A model generated the notes under the pieces. The model had not been told where the DNA came from and did no database searches. It was given only the letters and a program-made list of their open reading frames with translations. From contig NC_023749.2 of NCBI RefSeq assembly GCF_000499845.2, positions 26,509,621-26,573,620 of the forward strand: a DNA stretch of 64,000 nt, read 5' to 3'. Numbering within the stretch: the stretch's first letter is position 1; every line of letters begins with the position of its first letter. This document shows, piece by piece, positions 51,641-61,966 of the stretch. The position numbers were made by a program, and so were the translations under genes. The DNA comes from Phaseolus vulgaris (taxonomy: Eukaryota; Streptophyta; Magnoliopsida; Fabales; Fabaceae).

Positions 51641-51658
51641 CTATTATAGAGGGGGGGA
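51641..51658 (+). promoter_or_regulatory. Putative RNA polymerase I promoter of 45S rDNA
   Basis: ctattatagaggggggga resembles the plant rRNA gene start motif TATATA(A/G)GGGG. It lies 1.2 kb upstream of 18S, and the sequence changes from AT-rich to GC-rich exactly here, as at a spacer/ETS boundary. Confidence 0.68.
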
Positions 51659-52842
51659 GGGCGGGTGCTCCTCAATCCAGCCAGGTTTGCACCCGAGAAG
51701 ATTTTGGTGCGGTCCATGCATTCCCCTCATGTTTTGTCTTGCTTTGTGTTGGGGCAAGTCAAAACACCCACACATGGTTGATCTGCCAACTTGGGTTGGT
51801 GTCACCCACGGTGGGCACGACATGGTGGTGGCCGCCGTCGGTTCCGGCCGACTGACCCGGTGGGGAAAAAATGTGAACATGTTATATGAATTTGTGGCAT
51901 GCCTGTGGAATTTTCGTTGTGTGGCTCATTTCTAGACTTGTGAGCATCATCAAGGGGGTATGGCTTCCAACCATTCGCGGGGAAGGGGCCATCATGTCTG
52001 GCTTGCGACCGACCGGGGGTAATGTCATCAGTCAGTCGCGCAGCCATGCATTGCAGGTTAGCGGTTGGCATAAAGGGCTTTATTACTCTCGGTCCAGTAG
52101 CAGCCACCACAGGGAAGGCACGACCTCATCCGCGTGGCTTCTCCCTCAAGAGCATCTTGGCCATCCGCCATGGTGGTCTTGCTGGAGAAGAAGCATGGAT
52201 GAGACGGGTTGGAACTGTGGCCCGGTGCGATCGGGGAAGATTTGGGCCACGCAAAGAAGTTTGGTGGGCACGGGCAGAGAAGTTTGTTGCACGCACGGGA
52301 CACGCGGAAGTTCTTTTCCTTACCTAACGATGCGAACACTGGGTCACTTGATGTTTTGCATTTGCTCACTCGCCAAGTGCAAGCGAGGGGGTGGACCGTC
52401 CGGTGGTGTGGTGTCTTGCTAACGCGAGGGTGTGTGAGTTGTAATGAGGATGTTGATGTCAGCTGGCTCCATGCCCCGTGCATCGAACGGTCAGACAGGC
52501 ATCCCCCTCGTTGCCACCCGGTTCCCCAGACGAGAGATCACGTTCCCTGTGCTGCCTACATACCAAAAGGCATCCTCGTGTGCTTGCAAATAGTGTTTCC
52601 GTTTGGGCTTCCACAACGCGGTGAAGGTCTCGGAGGACCTCGAAGTCACGCACGTGGTCCGCCATGTCCTCGCAAGCAAGCAACGGGCATGGCGGAACAC
52701 GCGGCGGGACAGTTCTCTTGGATTCGGTGCATGCGGCGAACCCCCGGGGCGACCCGTGCGGGTTCTAAATATTCGGTTACCAACCATCTTGGATGTCCTC
52801 CCGACCCGGCCACGTCCGAGCCGGGGCAACCCCGATGGATGC
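51651..52842 (+). other. Putative 5' external transcribed spacer of 45S rDNA
   Basis: About 1.19 kb of GC-rich sequence from the promoter-like site to the 18S 5' end. No protein-like frame stands out; the open frames here are GC-driven. Processed from the pre-rRNA in a working unit. Confidence 0.72.
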
Positions 52843-53482
52843 TACCTGGTTGATCCTGCCAGTAGTCATATGCTTGTCTCAAAGATTAAGCCATGCATGT
52901 GTAAGTATGAACTAATTCAGACTGAGAAACTGCGAATGGCTCATTAAATCAGTTATAGTTTGTTTGATGGTATCTACTACTCGGATAACCATAGTAATTC
53001 TAGAGCTAATACGTGCAACAAACCCCGACTTCTGGAAGGGACACATTTATTAGATAAAAGGTCAACGCAGGCTCTGCCTGTTGCTTTGATGATTCATGAT
53101 AACTCGTCGGATCGCACGGCCCCTGTGCCGGCGACGCATCATTCAAATTTCTGCCCTATCAATTTTCGATGGTAGGATAGTGGCCTACCATGGTGGTGAC
53201 GGGTGACGGAGAATTAGGGTTCGATTCCGGAGAGGGAGCCTGAGAAACGGCTACCACATCCAAGGAAGGGAGTAGGCGCGGGGAGGTAGTGACAATAAAT
53301 AACAATACCGGGCTCATTGAGTCTGGTAATTGGAATGAGTACAATCTAAATCCTTTAACGAGGATCCATTGGAGGGCAAGTCTGGTGCCAGCAACCGCGG
53401 TAATTCCATCTCCAATAGCGTATATTTAAGTTGTTGCAGTTAAAAAGCTAGTAGTTGGACCTTGGGTTGGGTTGATCGGTCC
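52843..53482 (+). pseudogene. 18S rRNA pseudogene, 5' third
   Basis: Starts tacctggttgatcctgccag, the plant 18S 5' end, and is collinear through ccatgcatgtgtaagtatga, gagcctgagaaacggctacc and gtctggtaattggaatgag. About 23 bases are missing near 53277, between caaggaagg and ggggaggtagtgac. The universally conserved gccagcagccgcgg reads gccagcaaccgcgg, and other stem bases are changed. The gene stops at gatcggtcc, about 640 of ~1800 bp, where a B LTR follows. It cannot give a working 18S. Confidence 0.95.
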
Positions 53483-54064
53483 ATTTGAGGGTGAAGATTG
53501 AAGACTAAAAACCTAATTCTAGAGAGAATTTGGCAAGGGAGTAATTTGAATGGCACTTGGGCAGCATTTCATTACTCAAAATAGTCTTGAAAATACAAGG
53601 TGTTGGCTCCTCCTTTTATAGGCTAAGGGAGGACCATAATGCAACCCTAATGCTAAACAAAATGAAATGTAAATTACATCACATGGCACATGGCCGGCCT
53701 AGTGGAGGATCCTTCTAGAATGTGACCAAATCTTTAGCAAATCTAGGTCAAGTCTCATGGAATCAAGTTTATGCTATTTACACCTCAAATAATACCAAGC
53801 TACCCTTAATGGGCCTTCATGTAGCATATACAAATATTCATGGATTCGCTTGGCCTAGATGCTCCTCCCTTTGGCCTAGACGCTACTCCCTTTGGCCTAG
53901 ACGCTCCTCCCTTTGGCCTAGACGCTCATCCCTTTGGCCTAGACGCTCCTCCCTTTGGCCTAGACGCTCCTCCCTTTGGCCTAGACGCTCTTGGTTTGGT
54001 TTTGGATGCTCATGTCTTGGCTCTTGTCTTTTTATGTGGGGATGTGTTTGGCCCTCTTCTGTCA
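53483..54064 (-). repeat. B4 LTR (truncated)
   Basis: Nearly the same as 50466-50992 (atttgagggtgaagattgaag, then the 21-bp units). It starts at the polypurine side with TGACAG instead of TGATGG. The other end is broken at 18S. Confidence 0.87.
53859..53995 (-). repeat. 21-bp minisatellite in B4 LTR (about seven units)
   Basis: Units of ctagacgctcctccctttgg on the plus strand, spaced 21 bp, with one-base changes. The solo LTR has five such units (50824-50925), and shorter versions are at 17980-18065, 19430-19520 and 33908-34010. Because 21 is a multiple of three, all frames translate into repeated heptapeptides, which I do not take as coding. Confidence 0.9.
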
Positions 54065-54092
54065 TCCCCTCCCTCTTGAAAAGGATTTGTCC

Positions 54093-55263
54093 TCAAATCC
54101 AACGCTTTTTTTTTTCTTCAACTAGGGGGATGGATGTGGCTGGATGGTGTCCATCATCTCCTCCTTCTTGAAAAGATCTATCCTCTGATCTACAAACTTG
54201 ATCTCGAATAGCAGCCTCTTGCTTAGTCAAAGTTTGTCCTCCCGAATCAAATGTCCATCTATGGGAATCTTGAAACAAAGGAAAGGAGTTAGTGTGAGCA
54301 ATTGGAGAAAACTTAATTGTATGAAGTTGCCATTTTTGTTTTTCTTTTGTTTTTGGCAACTTTTCACAATATTTCCCTTTTGATGGTTGTATGTGTCCTC
54401 TAATCCTCTTATGTTTTCTAAAATTTCCAATAGTAGTTACTTTTCCCTTAGGCATAATTCCTTTAGGGGTTGGTAATAACTTTAAAAGGGAAAGAGGACT
54501 ATGTTCACATACAACTTCAAATGCAAAAGTATGAGTAATCTTGTGGACTACTCCATTATATGCATGCTCAATATGAAAAGGATACTCATCCCAATAATGG
54601 TGGTTGTCTCTCATGATTTCTCAAAGCATAGTAGAAAGAGCTATGTTTTCAAATTTTGGAGCTCTATCCATCACTATTTTTGAAGATAAATCATGGAGAC
54701 TTGTCACTTTTCTAAGGAAGAGTTTATCCATATGCATGAAAAAGGAATCAAAACCTTTTGTTGTCCTAGGAAGCTCTAATATGAAATTTAGGCTTGTGTC
54801 TTCCCAAGGATCATTTGCAAAAGGTGAAGGAGTATAGAGTTCTTGAGACATTGCCTTAGGTGTAGTTTTAAAACAAGAATTGTACCTAAGGTAATGTCTT
54901 TGAACCTCTTTTCTCATGGGTGACAAAAATTTTCCTTTTAAAAGCTCTAGAATTTTATCAACTCTAATTTGGCCCATGAGTTCTCTCCTTCATGAAGAAT
55001 TTTTCTCTTATGTGTAAAGATAGTTTCGTTGTTACAACCATTGTTTATGAGAATTTGTACACTTGGTAATGGTTGTCTCAATAAGACATGACAAGTTTCT
55101 TTAGGCACTACCTCACATAAAAATTTGTTTTTGTAGATGCTTATAGATAACTTGACATTCACTTGGTGATATCCTAGCACATATGAGAAATAATCCACTT
55201 CATCTTCATCTACGCAAGCTTCTTTTAAAGACTCTTCTTTTTTTATTATGCTTGCAAGTTTTC
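54093..55263 (-). pseudogene. B4 patchwork gag/pol remnant
   Basis: Three overlapping minus-strand frames cover the same segments as B1 and B3: NIALSTML, SPMRKEVQRHYLRYNSCFKT, SPFANDPWEDTSLNFILELP, EHAYNGVVHKITH and the C-terminal KEKQKWQLHTIKF. Frameshifts near 54615 and 54960 separate them. The first integrase Asp is again Asn (SLNFIL). The gag part lies beyond 55263 and is cut off by Tat-A copy 2. Confidence 0.78.
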
Positions 55264-56474
55264 TGATCCGATCGGTCATCGGTAGTCAATGACATCAGCA
55301 TCAGAGAACCACGTGGACCACTCGCAAGGTGACACGTGGACCAGGTGGCAGAGAGGTAGGGGGACGATCGCCAAGAGAGGTGATCGGTGGTCAGTAACCA
55401 AGTTACCACCGACAGATCAGGCGGCAGAGAGGTCGGGGATAGATCACCCAGAAAGGTGATCGGTTGTCGGTAGCCAAGTGACCACCAGCAGACCAGTTCC
55501 CAGACTCGCGCCTGGAGGCAGAGCGCGAGTAGCGAATAAACACTGATCAGTCATCGGGTGTATGGTCATCGGGGTCTCGTGTTACACGCAGTTAAACTGG
55601 GACTAAGGTTCCCAGCGAGAGCGTTACGCATGGACCTCGCATGGGCACACCTCAAGGAATCATGCACGAGAGCGGCCTGAGGGAACTAGTAAGCCAGTCG
55701 GTGATTGGTGATTCCCTCAACCCATTACGTGCGTGTTATCCTGAAGGGTAAGTCGTCTACGCAGAGAGTAACGTTTGGTGAGTGCGCCTAGACCAGCCAC
55801 ACCCGACGTTCTCCTAAGAGTATGCAATTTGCCCAGATAAGAGAAGCATCCTAAGTTACTCCGCAAGGGTGTAGCTTAGGCAGGCAAAGAGAGGCGCTAG
55901 AGCCCTTCCAGTAAGTGACACGTGTGTGGTTAGATGTGAGTCGCAGGCCTCCACGTGTCACCATCTGAGAGGGGTGCGGTCCAAACAAAAGAGCACTCCG
56001 TACCGCTAAAGGTACAGACAGGCGCAGCCAAGCGCAGACATGCGCAGACTCTCACGCTCCCCATTGCTGATTCTGAAGGTACGCTTTCTCTGAAAAGCAC
56101 GACAGGGTTCTGACACATGCCAGAAAAGCATAACAGAATTCTGTTGTGCCCAGAAGCAGAAAAAGAGAGATAAAAGGCAGAATCAGGGGGAGAGTGAGGA
56201 GAGAGAAAAAAAGAGATAGGAAAAACAGAGTGCAAGTTTTTTCTCACACACACATTTTTACTAAGTTTCCAGTTTTCTGGTGGTTCTGTTGAACTAACTT
56301 GATCGTCGGAGTGCAAACGGCCGCTAGAGGCGCCGTCTGTGTATTTTGCAGGTCACATTTTTAAGACATCTGAGAGAGAGTTCAGAAGGTGATTCTTCAG
56401 GAGACACAGTCGCGAAGACAGGGCAGAAAGTGTTACGAAGCGATCCACCCACGTTCAAGTTGCCGGCAGGATCA
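55264..56474 (+). repeat. Tat-A copy 2, 5' LTR
   Basis: 1211 bp, TGATCC...GGATCA. The base before the LTR here (ttttc) differs from copy 1 (gtttg), which fixes the LTR start at TGATCC. CACGTG sites are kept. A purine-rich leader near 56155-56225 is shorter than in copy 1. Confidence 0.93.
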
Positions 56475-56476
56475 TT

Positions 56477-56494
56477 TGGCGCCCACCGTGGGAC
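56477..56494 (+). promoter_or_regulatory. Tat-A copy 2 primer-binding site
   Basis: tggcgcccaccgtgggac; the last GG of copy 1 is GA here. Confidence 0.82.
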
Positions 56495-56570
56495 CCGAGT
56501 GAATCGTTGTCCCACATATACCACAGTTTTAAAGCTCACCAGAGTTTTATCAGTTTCTCTGATAGAGAAG

Positions 56571-58748
56571 ATGCCTAGAAACAGACAACCATCACCTGCG
56601 CCATCCGCTGACGAAGGAGCTGTGACAATGGCGCAGGTCCTGGAAATGGTGCGCACGCTGCAGGATAACGCTGCAGCGTCGAAAGTCGAACAAGAAAGGA
56701 TGCAGGCGGAGTTGGCTGCGTCGCAAAGCAGGAACGACGAACTGAATCGTGTCAACGAAGAGTTGAGAAGAACGCTGCAGGCGCAGAGGGAGCACGTCGT
56801 TGACGAAAGAGTGTCTAGGCAGCCTTCACCTCCAAGGGCATTTCCCATGCCATTCTCCCCCGAGATTATGGGAACCATGGTGCCTTCCACCCTGGTGGGG
56901 GTAAAAGCGTCGTTCAAAGGGGTAGAAGACCCGGAGGCGCATCTGACGGCATTCCACACCCAGATGATGTTGTCTGGGGGCTCAGACGCTGTATACTGCA
57001 AGATGTTCATGAGCACCCTGAGCGGAATCGCCATGGAGTGGTTCGTGAGTTTACCAGAAGGGCATATCACGTCGTTCTCTCAGTTCTCGAAGCTCTTCAT
57101 CGAGCAATACATCGTCAACAAGGCACCTGCAGTGGTGTCCTACGACCTGTTCGACGTGCGCCAATACCAGGGGGAGTCGCTGAAAGACTACCTCAACCGT
57201 TTTGGAGCACAAGTGGTTAGACTACCCAGCAAAGATGAAGATATGCTTGTGCACGCGTTTAAGAAGGGGGTGCTGCCTGGCCCTTTCAGCGAGTCTCTCA
57301 TCAGGAGCCATCCCAGCACCTTTGCAGAGATCCGACGATGTGCGGTGGCGCACATAGTGGCAGAAACAGAGGTTTCTGAGAAGAGGGGAAGTGCTGCACC
57401 ACCCAGACCGCGCGGAGGGCAAGGAAAATCACAGCAAGCAAGGGTGCATGAGGCCAAAGAGGGAAAGAAGGTGCGGGAAAAACCTCGTCCCTATGCACCA
57501 GGCAAAGACCAGAGCAAGGGGCGTGCAAGGGAGAATAACGCACCCCCGAGATATAACTTCATGGTGGGATTGGCGGATCTCATCGCCCTTCCTGCCGTAG
57601 CAGCAAGGCTACGAGTGCCAGAGAAGACGGATAAGGTACTCGGAAGGAAGAAGAATGAATGGTGTGAGTTCCATCAGGCCTTTGGCCATACACTTCATTC
57701 CTGTCTGGCGCTGGGACACCAACTGGCAGAGTTGGTGAAGTCTGGTTTTCTAGCAGATTACCTGCGTGAGCCGCAGGGGGATCGCGCGTCAGGATCCCAA
57801 GCTGGAGAGCAACAGCATGAAGTCCCCGTGCATGGGGAAGTGCAGACGATCGCTGGAGGCTTCTCTGGTGGGGGATGCACAGCTTCGCAAAGAAGGAGAT
57901 ACACTCGATCGGTGATGGCGGTCGATGCAGTGAATGAGAGTCATTACCCTGAGGTGGACATTATCTTCAGGAAAGCTGACCTACGGGACGTTGTCCCGCA
58001 CGACAACGACCCTGTGGTCATTTCTCTCATCACAGCAGGAAGGCGGGTGCATAGAGTACTCGTAGATCAAGGAAGCTCGGCGGATGTCATGTTCTGGCCA
58101 ACATTCAACAAGCTACAGTTGTCCCCTGATCAGTTAAGACCGTATACTGGTTGTCTCTACGGGTTCGCAGGGGATCAGGTAGAAGTGCGGGGATACATCG
58201 AGCTGAGGACGACGTTCACTGACGGAACGACAGCCCGCACTGAAAAGATAAAGTACCTGGTGGTGAACGCCCCTTCTGCGTACAATGTCCTGTTGGGGAG
58301 GCCAACGCTCAATAGACTGGGCGCAATACCATCGACAAGGCATATGAAGTTGAAGCTGCCATCGATGGAAGGGGCCGTGATAACCATCAAGTCGGATCAG
58401 GCTGAGGCAAGACGCTGTTATGAGAACAGCTTGAAGCAAAAGAGAAGTGTATGCCATGTCACCACAAAACCACCACCAGGCGTGCGCAAAGAGCGACTGG
58501 CGGTCAGGGAGACACAAGGCGCTCAGAGGATGGAAAACGCTGCGGTGGGGGGCTCCCAGGTGGCCCAAGTCGAGGAAGAGGAGGAAGGCGCGATCACTCC
58601 TCGCGAGTCAGGGATCGCGAGAGCGGTCATTGCCAGTGAGAGGAGGCCCCACCCAGCTGAAGGATGGGTCGAGGTGGACATCAGGGGAAGAAAATTCAAG
58701 CTGGGGGATCCCTCATTGAAGAAGAGCGAAGGCAGATCAAGGGTGTGA
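56571..58748 (+). CDS. gag: Tat-A copy 2 gag-protease, frameshifted before RT
   Basis: Start MPRNRQPSP at 56571, as in copy 1. The same capsid part, the CX2HX4HX4C knuckle (CEFHQAFGHTLHSC) and the VLVDQGSSAD protease site are intact. The frame leaves the pol frame at ggggggatccctc (58703-58715), where copy 1 has one more A (gggggaatccctc), and ends at 58748. Gag itself looks whole and could supply particles. Confidence 0.92.
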   Translation: MPRNRQPSPAPSADEGAVTMAQVLEMVRTLQDNAAASKVEQERMQAELAASQSRNDELNRVNEELRRTLQAQREHVVDERVSRQPSPPRAFPMPFSPEIMGTMVPSTLVGVKASFKGVEDPEAHLTAFHTQMMLSGGSDAVYCKMFMSTLSGIAMEWFVSLPEGHITSFSQFSKLFIEQYIVNKAPAVVSYDLFDVRQYQGESLKDYLNRFGAQVVRLPSKDEDMLVHAFKKGVLPGPFSESLIRSHPSTFAEIRRCAVAHIVAETEVSEKRGSAAPPRPRGGQGKSQQARVHEAKEGKKVREKPRPYAPGKDQSKGRARENNAPPRYNFMVGLADLIALPAVAARLRVPEKTDKVLGRKKNEWCEFHQAFGHTLHSCLALGHQLAELVKSGFLADYLREPQGDRASGSQAGEQQHEVPVHGEVQTIAGGFSGGGCTASQRRRYTRSVMAVDAVNESHYPEVDIIFRKADLRDVVPHDNDPVVISLITAGRRVHRVLVDQGSSADVMFWPTFNKLQLSPDQLRPYTGCLYGFAGDQVEVRGYIELRTTFTDGTTARTEKIKYLVVNAPSAYNVLLGRPTLNRLGAIPSTRHMKLKLPSMEGAVITIKSDQAEARRCYENSLKQKRSVCHVTTKPPPGVRKERLAVRETQGAQRMENAAVGGSQVAQVEEEEEGAITPRESGIARAVIASERRPHPAEGWVEVDIRGRKFKLGDPSLKKSEGRSRV

Positions 58749-61700
58749 TTGAGAAGCACATGAATGCCTTTGCGTGGTCATCATCCGACATGCCAGGAAT
58801 CGACCCCGATTTCCTCTGCCATCGTCTATCAATGGACCCCATGGTTCGACCGGTACGGCAGAGAAGAAGGAAATTTAACGAGGAGAAGAGGAAGGTGATC
58901 CACGACGAAGCGCAGAAGCTCCTTGACGCAGGGCATATCAGAGAAATCCAGTACCCCGAGTGGCTAGCGAATGTGGTACTGGTGCGGAAGGCAAGCGGCA
59001 AGTGGAGAATGTGCGTGGACTTCACTGACCTCAATAAGGCGTGCCCCAAGGATTCTTACCCCTTACCCAGTATAGATGCTCTAGTCGATAGCGCCTCCGG
59101 GGGAAAGCTACTCAGCTTCTTGGACGCTTTCTCAGGGTATAATCAGATCAGGATGCACCCAATGGACGAATGCAAGACCGCGTTCATGACGGAACGGTCT
59201 TGCTACTGCTACAAGGTCATGCCATTTGGGTTGAAGAATGCGGGGGCTACCTACCAGCGGCTCATGGATAGGGTGCTCTCGCCCATGCTGGGAAGGAACG
59301 TACACGCCTATGTAGATGACATGGTGGTTACGTCCCAAGAGAAGAAGCATCATGCAGCTGATCTGGAAGAGCTATTCACCACCATTGCCAAGTATAGGCT
59401 GAAGCTCAACCCTGAGAAATGCATATTCGGTGTAGAGGCTGGGAAGTTCTTGGGTTTCCTCTTGACAGAGCGAGGAATCGAAGCTAACCCGGAGAAGTGT
59501 GCGGCGATCGTGGCGATGAGGAGCCCAACGACGGTGAAGGAGGTGCAGCAGCTCACCAGTCGCTTGGCAGCACTGTCCCGGTTTATGTCTGCTGGAGGGG
59601 AGAAAGGTCACCCATACTTCCAGTGCCTCAAGCGCAACAGCAGATTTCTCTGGACGCAGGAGTGCGAGGAGGCCTTCATTAAGTTGAAGGGATATCTGGC
59701 AAGCCCACCAGTCTTGCGAAAGCCCCAGGTAGGCATCCCTCTCCGTCTATACTTTGCTGTTACGGAGAGGGCAGTCAGTTCGGTCCTGGTGCAAGAGCAG
59801 GACCAGGCCCAGAGGCCTGTTTACTTCGTAAGTAAGGTGCTGCAAGGCCCCGAAACCAGGTACCAGGCACTCGAGAAGGCTGCTCTAGCGGTGGTATTCT
59901 CAGCCAGAAGACTCAGGCATTATTTCCACAGCTTCACAGTGGTGGTGATGACTGATCTGCCTATCCAGAATGTATTGAAGAAACCTGATGTGGCAGGAAG
60001 GATGGTCAAGTGGGCAGTAGAATTATCGGAATTCGATATTCAGTACGAGCCCCGAGGACCGATCAAGGGGCAGGTGTTCGCGGACTTCGTAGTCGAGCTA
60101 TCATCCATCGCGACACCTGCAGAAGGGCTAGATTTTCGATGGGTGTTATCGGTGGATGGCTCCTCTAATCAGCAAGGAAGCGGCGCTGGGGTCATCCTGG
60201 AAGGGCCAAACGGAGTACTGATTGAGCAGTCCCTCCGTTTCACCTTCAAGGCTAGCAACAATCAGGCGGAGTACGAGGCCCTGATCGCGGGAATGTTGCT
60301 AGCAAGGGAAATGGGAGCAAGAAATCTGCTGGCCAAGAGCGATTCGTTACTGGTCACCGGGCAGGTTACCGGGGAGTTCCAAGCAAAGGACCCCCAGATG
60401 GCAGCCTACCTGGAGTATGTGCAGCTCCTGAAGACGTCTTTCGCCGAGTTTGAGTTAGTGCATGTACCAAGAGAGCAGAACGCCCGAGCAGACCTGCTTG
60501 CCAAGCTGGCCAGCTCAGGCAAAGGGGGGAAGCAGAGGACTGTCATTCAGGAGACCCTGAAGGTGCCACGCGCGTTTGTATCAGACAACCAGGTACTTCA
60601 TGTATACAAGTCAATGGAGCGTCTAACGATCGGTCATCGGTCGTTAACTCAAGAGACGCTGAGAGCGCCGAGGGTGAGATCGCGACCCTCAAAGATCGGT
60701 GAGTCGATGGAGGTCCACGCGGAGAAGGAACCCCACACCTGGATGACGCCATACCGGCTATACTTAGAAGATGGTGTACTCCCGCTCGATCTGGCAGAGG
60801 CAAAAAGAATAAAGAGGGGTTCAAGTAAGTTTACTCTCATAGATGGAAGCCTATTTAGATTTGGATTTTCTCACCCTGTGCAGATCTGTGTACACGGCGA
60901 ACAATGCACCAGACTCATGTCTGAGCTGCACGAGGGGGTGTGCGGAAGCCATGTAGGTGGTCGCGCTTTGGCAAGTAGAGTACTCCGCGCGGGGTACTAC
61001 TGGCCAAAGCTGAAGGAAGATTGCATAAGGTTTGCTCAGCGATGCAAACAATGTCAGCTGCAAGCAGATTGGCACAAGGCACCCCCTGAGGAGTTGAGGT
61101 CCATCCATAGCCCGTGGCCATTCCATACATGGGGGATTGACATCCTAGGACCTTTTCCCCTGGCGACAAGGCAGATGAAGTTCCTCATTGTGGCCATTGA
61201 ATATTTCACTAAGTGGGTGGAGGCAGAGCCAGTTGCCCACATCACCGCACAGAAAGTCGAACACTTCGTCTGGAAGAACATTGTCTGCCGCTTCGGAATA
61301 CCCAAGAGGCTGGTTTCCGACAATGGCACCCAGTTCACCAGTCATCAGTTGAGGAAGATGTGTGAAGAGCTAAAGATACAACAGGTTTTCGCATCTGTGG
61401 AGCACCCACAAACAAATGGGCAGGTGGAGTCAGCAAATCGAGTGCTGCTCAGGGGGCTGAAGCGGAGGCTAGACAAGGCCAAAGGAGGCTGGGCAGAGGA
61501 GGTCCCCAGAATTGTGTGGTCTTACCACACCACCCCACAGTCCAGCACCCATGAGACACCCTTCAGCCTTGTCTATAGGACAGACGCCATGATTCCTGTG
61601 GAGATACAGGAGAGCTCCCCCAGATTCTTGAATTTCGTTGCTGAAGAGTCCAATGAAGAGCGTAAGGTGAATTTGGACCTGCTAGACGAAGTGCGAGAAG

Positions 61701-61966
61701 AGGCCAGAGTCAGTGCTGAAGCTGTGAAGAGAAGAGTAGAGCGGAGGCACAACTCTAAAGTGAGGCCCAGGCGCTTCCAGGAAGGTGATCTGGTGATGAG
61801 AAAGGCGCATCAGAATGACATGCAGAATAAGTTATCCCCGAAGTGGACAGGCCCGTACAGAGTGGTGGAGACATTAGAGAACGGAGCCTATCGCCTAGAG
61901 ACTTTGGAGGGAGGAGCAATCCCCAGAACGTGGAACGCCACCCATTTAAAATTTTATTTCAGTTAA
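58664..61966 (+). CDS. pol: Tat-A copy 2 RT-RNase H-aRNase H-integrase
   Basis: One open frame from just before the shift to the natural pol stop. The nominal ATG at 58664 is in the old gag region; real pol sequence starts near 58707. RT catalytic D in LDAFSGYNQI and YVDD (HAYVDDMVV), Ty3 RNase H, archaeal-type RNase H (LSVDGSSNQQGSGAG ... ARADLLAKLAS), integrase HHCC and DDE (WGIDILGP, SDNGTQF, QVESANR) are all intact. This shows the uninterrupted order of the pol domains. In one late motif, SLVYRTDAM, Arg replaces Gly of copy 1 (SLVYGTDAM). Confidence 0.93.
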   Translation: MGRGGHQGKKIQAGGSLIEEERRQIKGVIEKHMNAFAWSSSDMPGIDPDFLCHRLSMDPMVRPVRQRRRKFNEEKRKVIHDEAQKLLDAGHIREIQYPEWLANVVLVRKASGKWRMCVDFTDLNKACPKDSYPLPSIDALVDSASGGKLLSFLDAFSGYNQIRMHPMDECKTAFMTERSCYCYKVMPFGLKNAGATYQRLMDRVLSPMLGRNVHAYVDDMVVTSQEKKHHAADLEELFTTIAKYRLKLNPEKCIFGVEAGKFLGFLLTERGIEANPEKCAAIVAMRSPTTVKEVQQLTSRLAALSRFMSAGGEKGHPYFQCLKRNSRFLWTQECEEAFIKLKGYLASPPVLRKPQVGIPLRLYFAVTERAVSSVLVQEQDQAQRPVYFVSKVLQGPETRYQALEKAALAVVFSARRLRHYFHSFTVVVMTDLPIQNVLKKPDVAGRMVKWAVELSEFDIQYEPRGPIKGQVFADFVVELSSIATPAEGLDFRWVLSVDGSSNQQGSGAGVILEGPNGVLIEQSLRFTFKASNNQAEYEALIAGMLLAREMGARNLLAKSDSLLVTGQVTGEFQAKDPQMAAYLEYVQLLKTSFAEFELVHVPREQNARADLLAKLASSGKGGKQRTVIQETLKVPRAFVSDNQVLHVYKSMERLTIGHRSLTQETLRAPRVRSRPSKIGESMEVHAEKEPHTWMTPYRLYLEDGVLPLDLAEAKRIKRGSSKFTLIDGSLFRFGFSHPVQICVHGEQCTRLMSELHEGVCGSHVGGRALASRVLRAGYYWPKLKEDCIRFAQRCKQCQLQADWHKAPPEELRSIHSPWPFHTWGIDILGPFPLATRQMKFLIVAIEYFTKWVEAEPVAHITAQKVEHFVWKNIVCRFGIPKRLVSDNGTQFTSHQLRKMCEELKIQQVFASVEHPQTNGQVESANRVLLRGLKRRLDKAKGGWAEEVPRIVWSYHTTPQSSTHETPFSLVYRTDAMIPVEIQESSPRFLNFVAEESNEERKVNLDLLDEVREEARVSAEAVKRRVERRHNSKVRPRRFQEGDLVMRKAHQNDMQNKLSPKWTGPYRVVETLENGAYRLETLEGGAIPRTWNATHLKFYFS

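Larger units (their letters stand above)
53483..55263 (-). mobile_element. B4: truncated non-autonomous B element, reverse
   Basis: 3' LTR (54064-53483, its last ~140 bp missing at the 18S junction), polypurine tract (54065-54079), then the internal patchwork pseudogene up to 55263, where Tat-A copy 2 has inserted. The 5' half and 5' LTR are not in the window. Confidence 0.85.

Noticed and set aside
51612..52947. Open frames of up to 214 codons on both strands between the Pol I-like site and 18S
   Set aside because: The region is GC-rich external transcribed spacer; the frames have no domain and overlap one another on both strands.
52843..53482. Functional 18S rRNA gene
   Set aside because: Only the 5' third is present, with an internal deletion and a change in the universally conserved 530 loop.
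53883..54065. Heptapeptide-repeat frame (LGQREER units) in the B4 LTR, and a similar one at 50808-50993
   Set aside because: It is a translation of the 21-bp minisatellite, whose length is a multiple of three.
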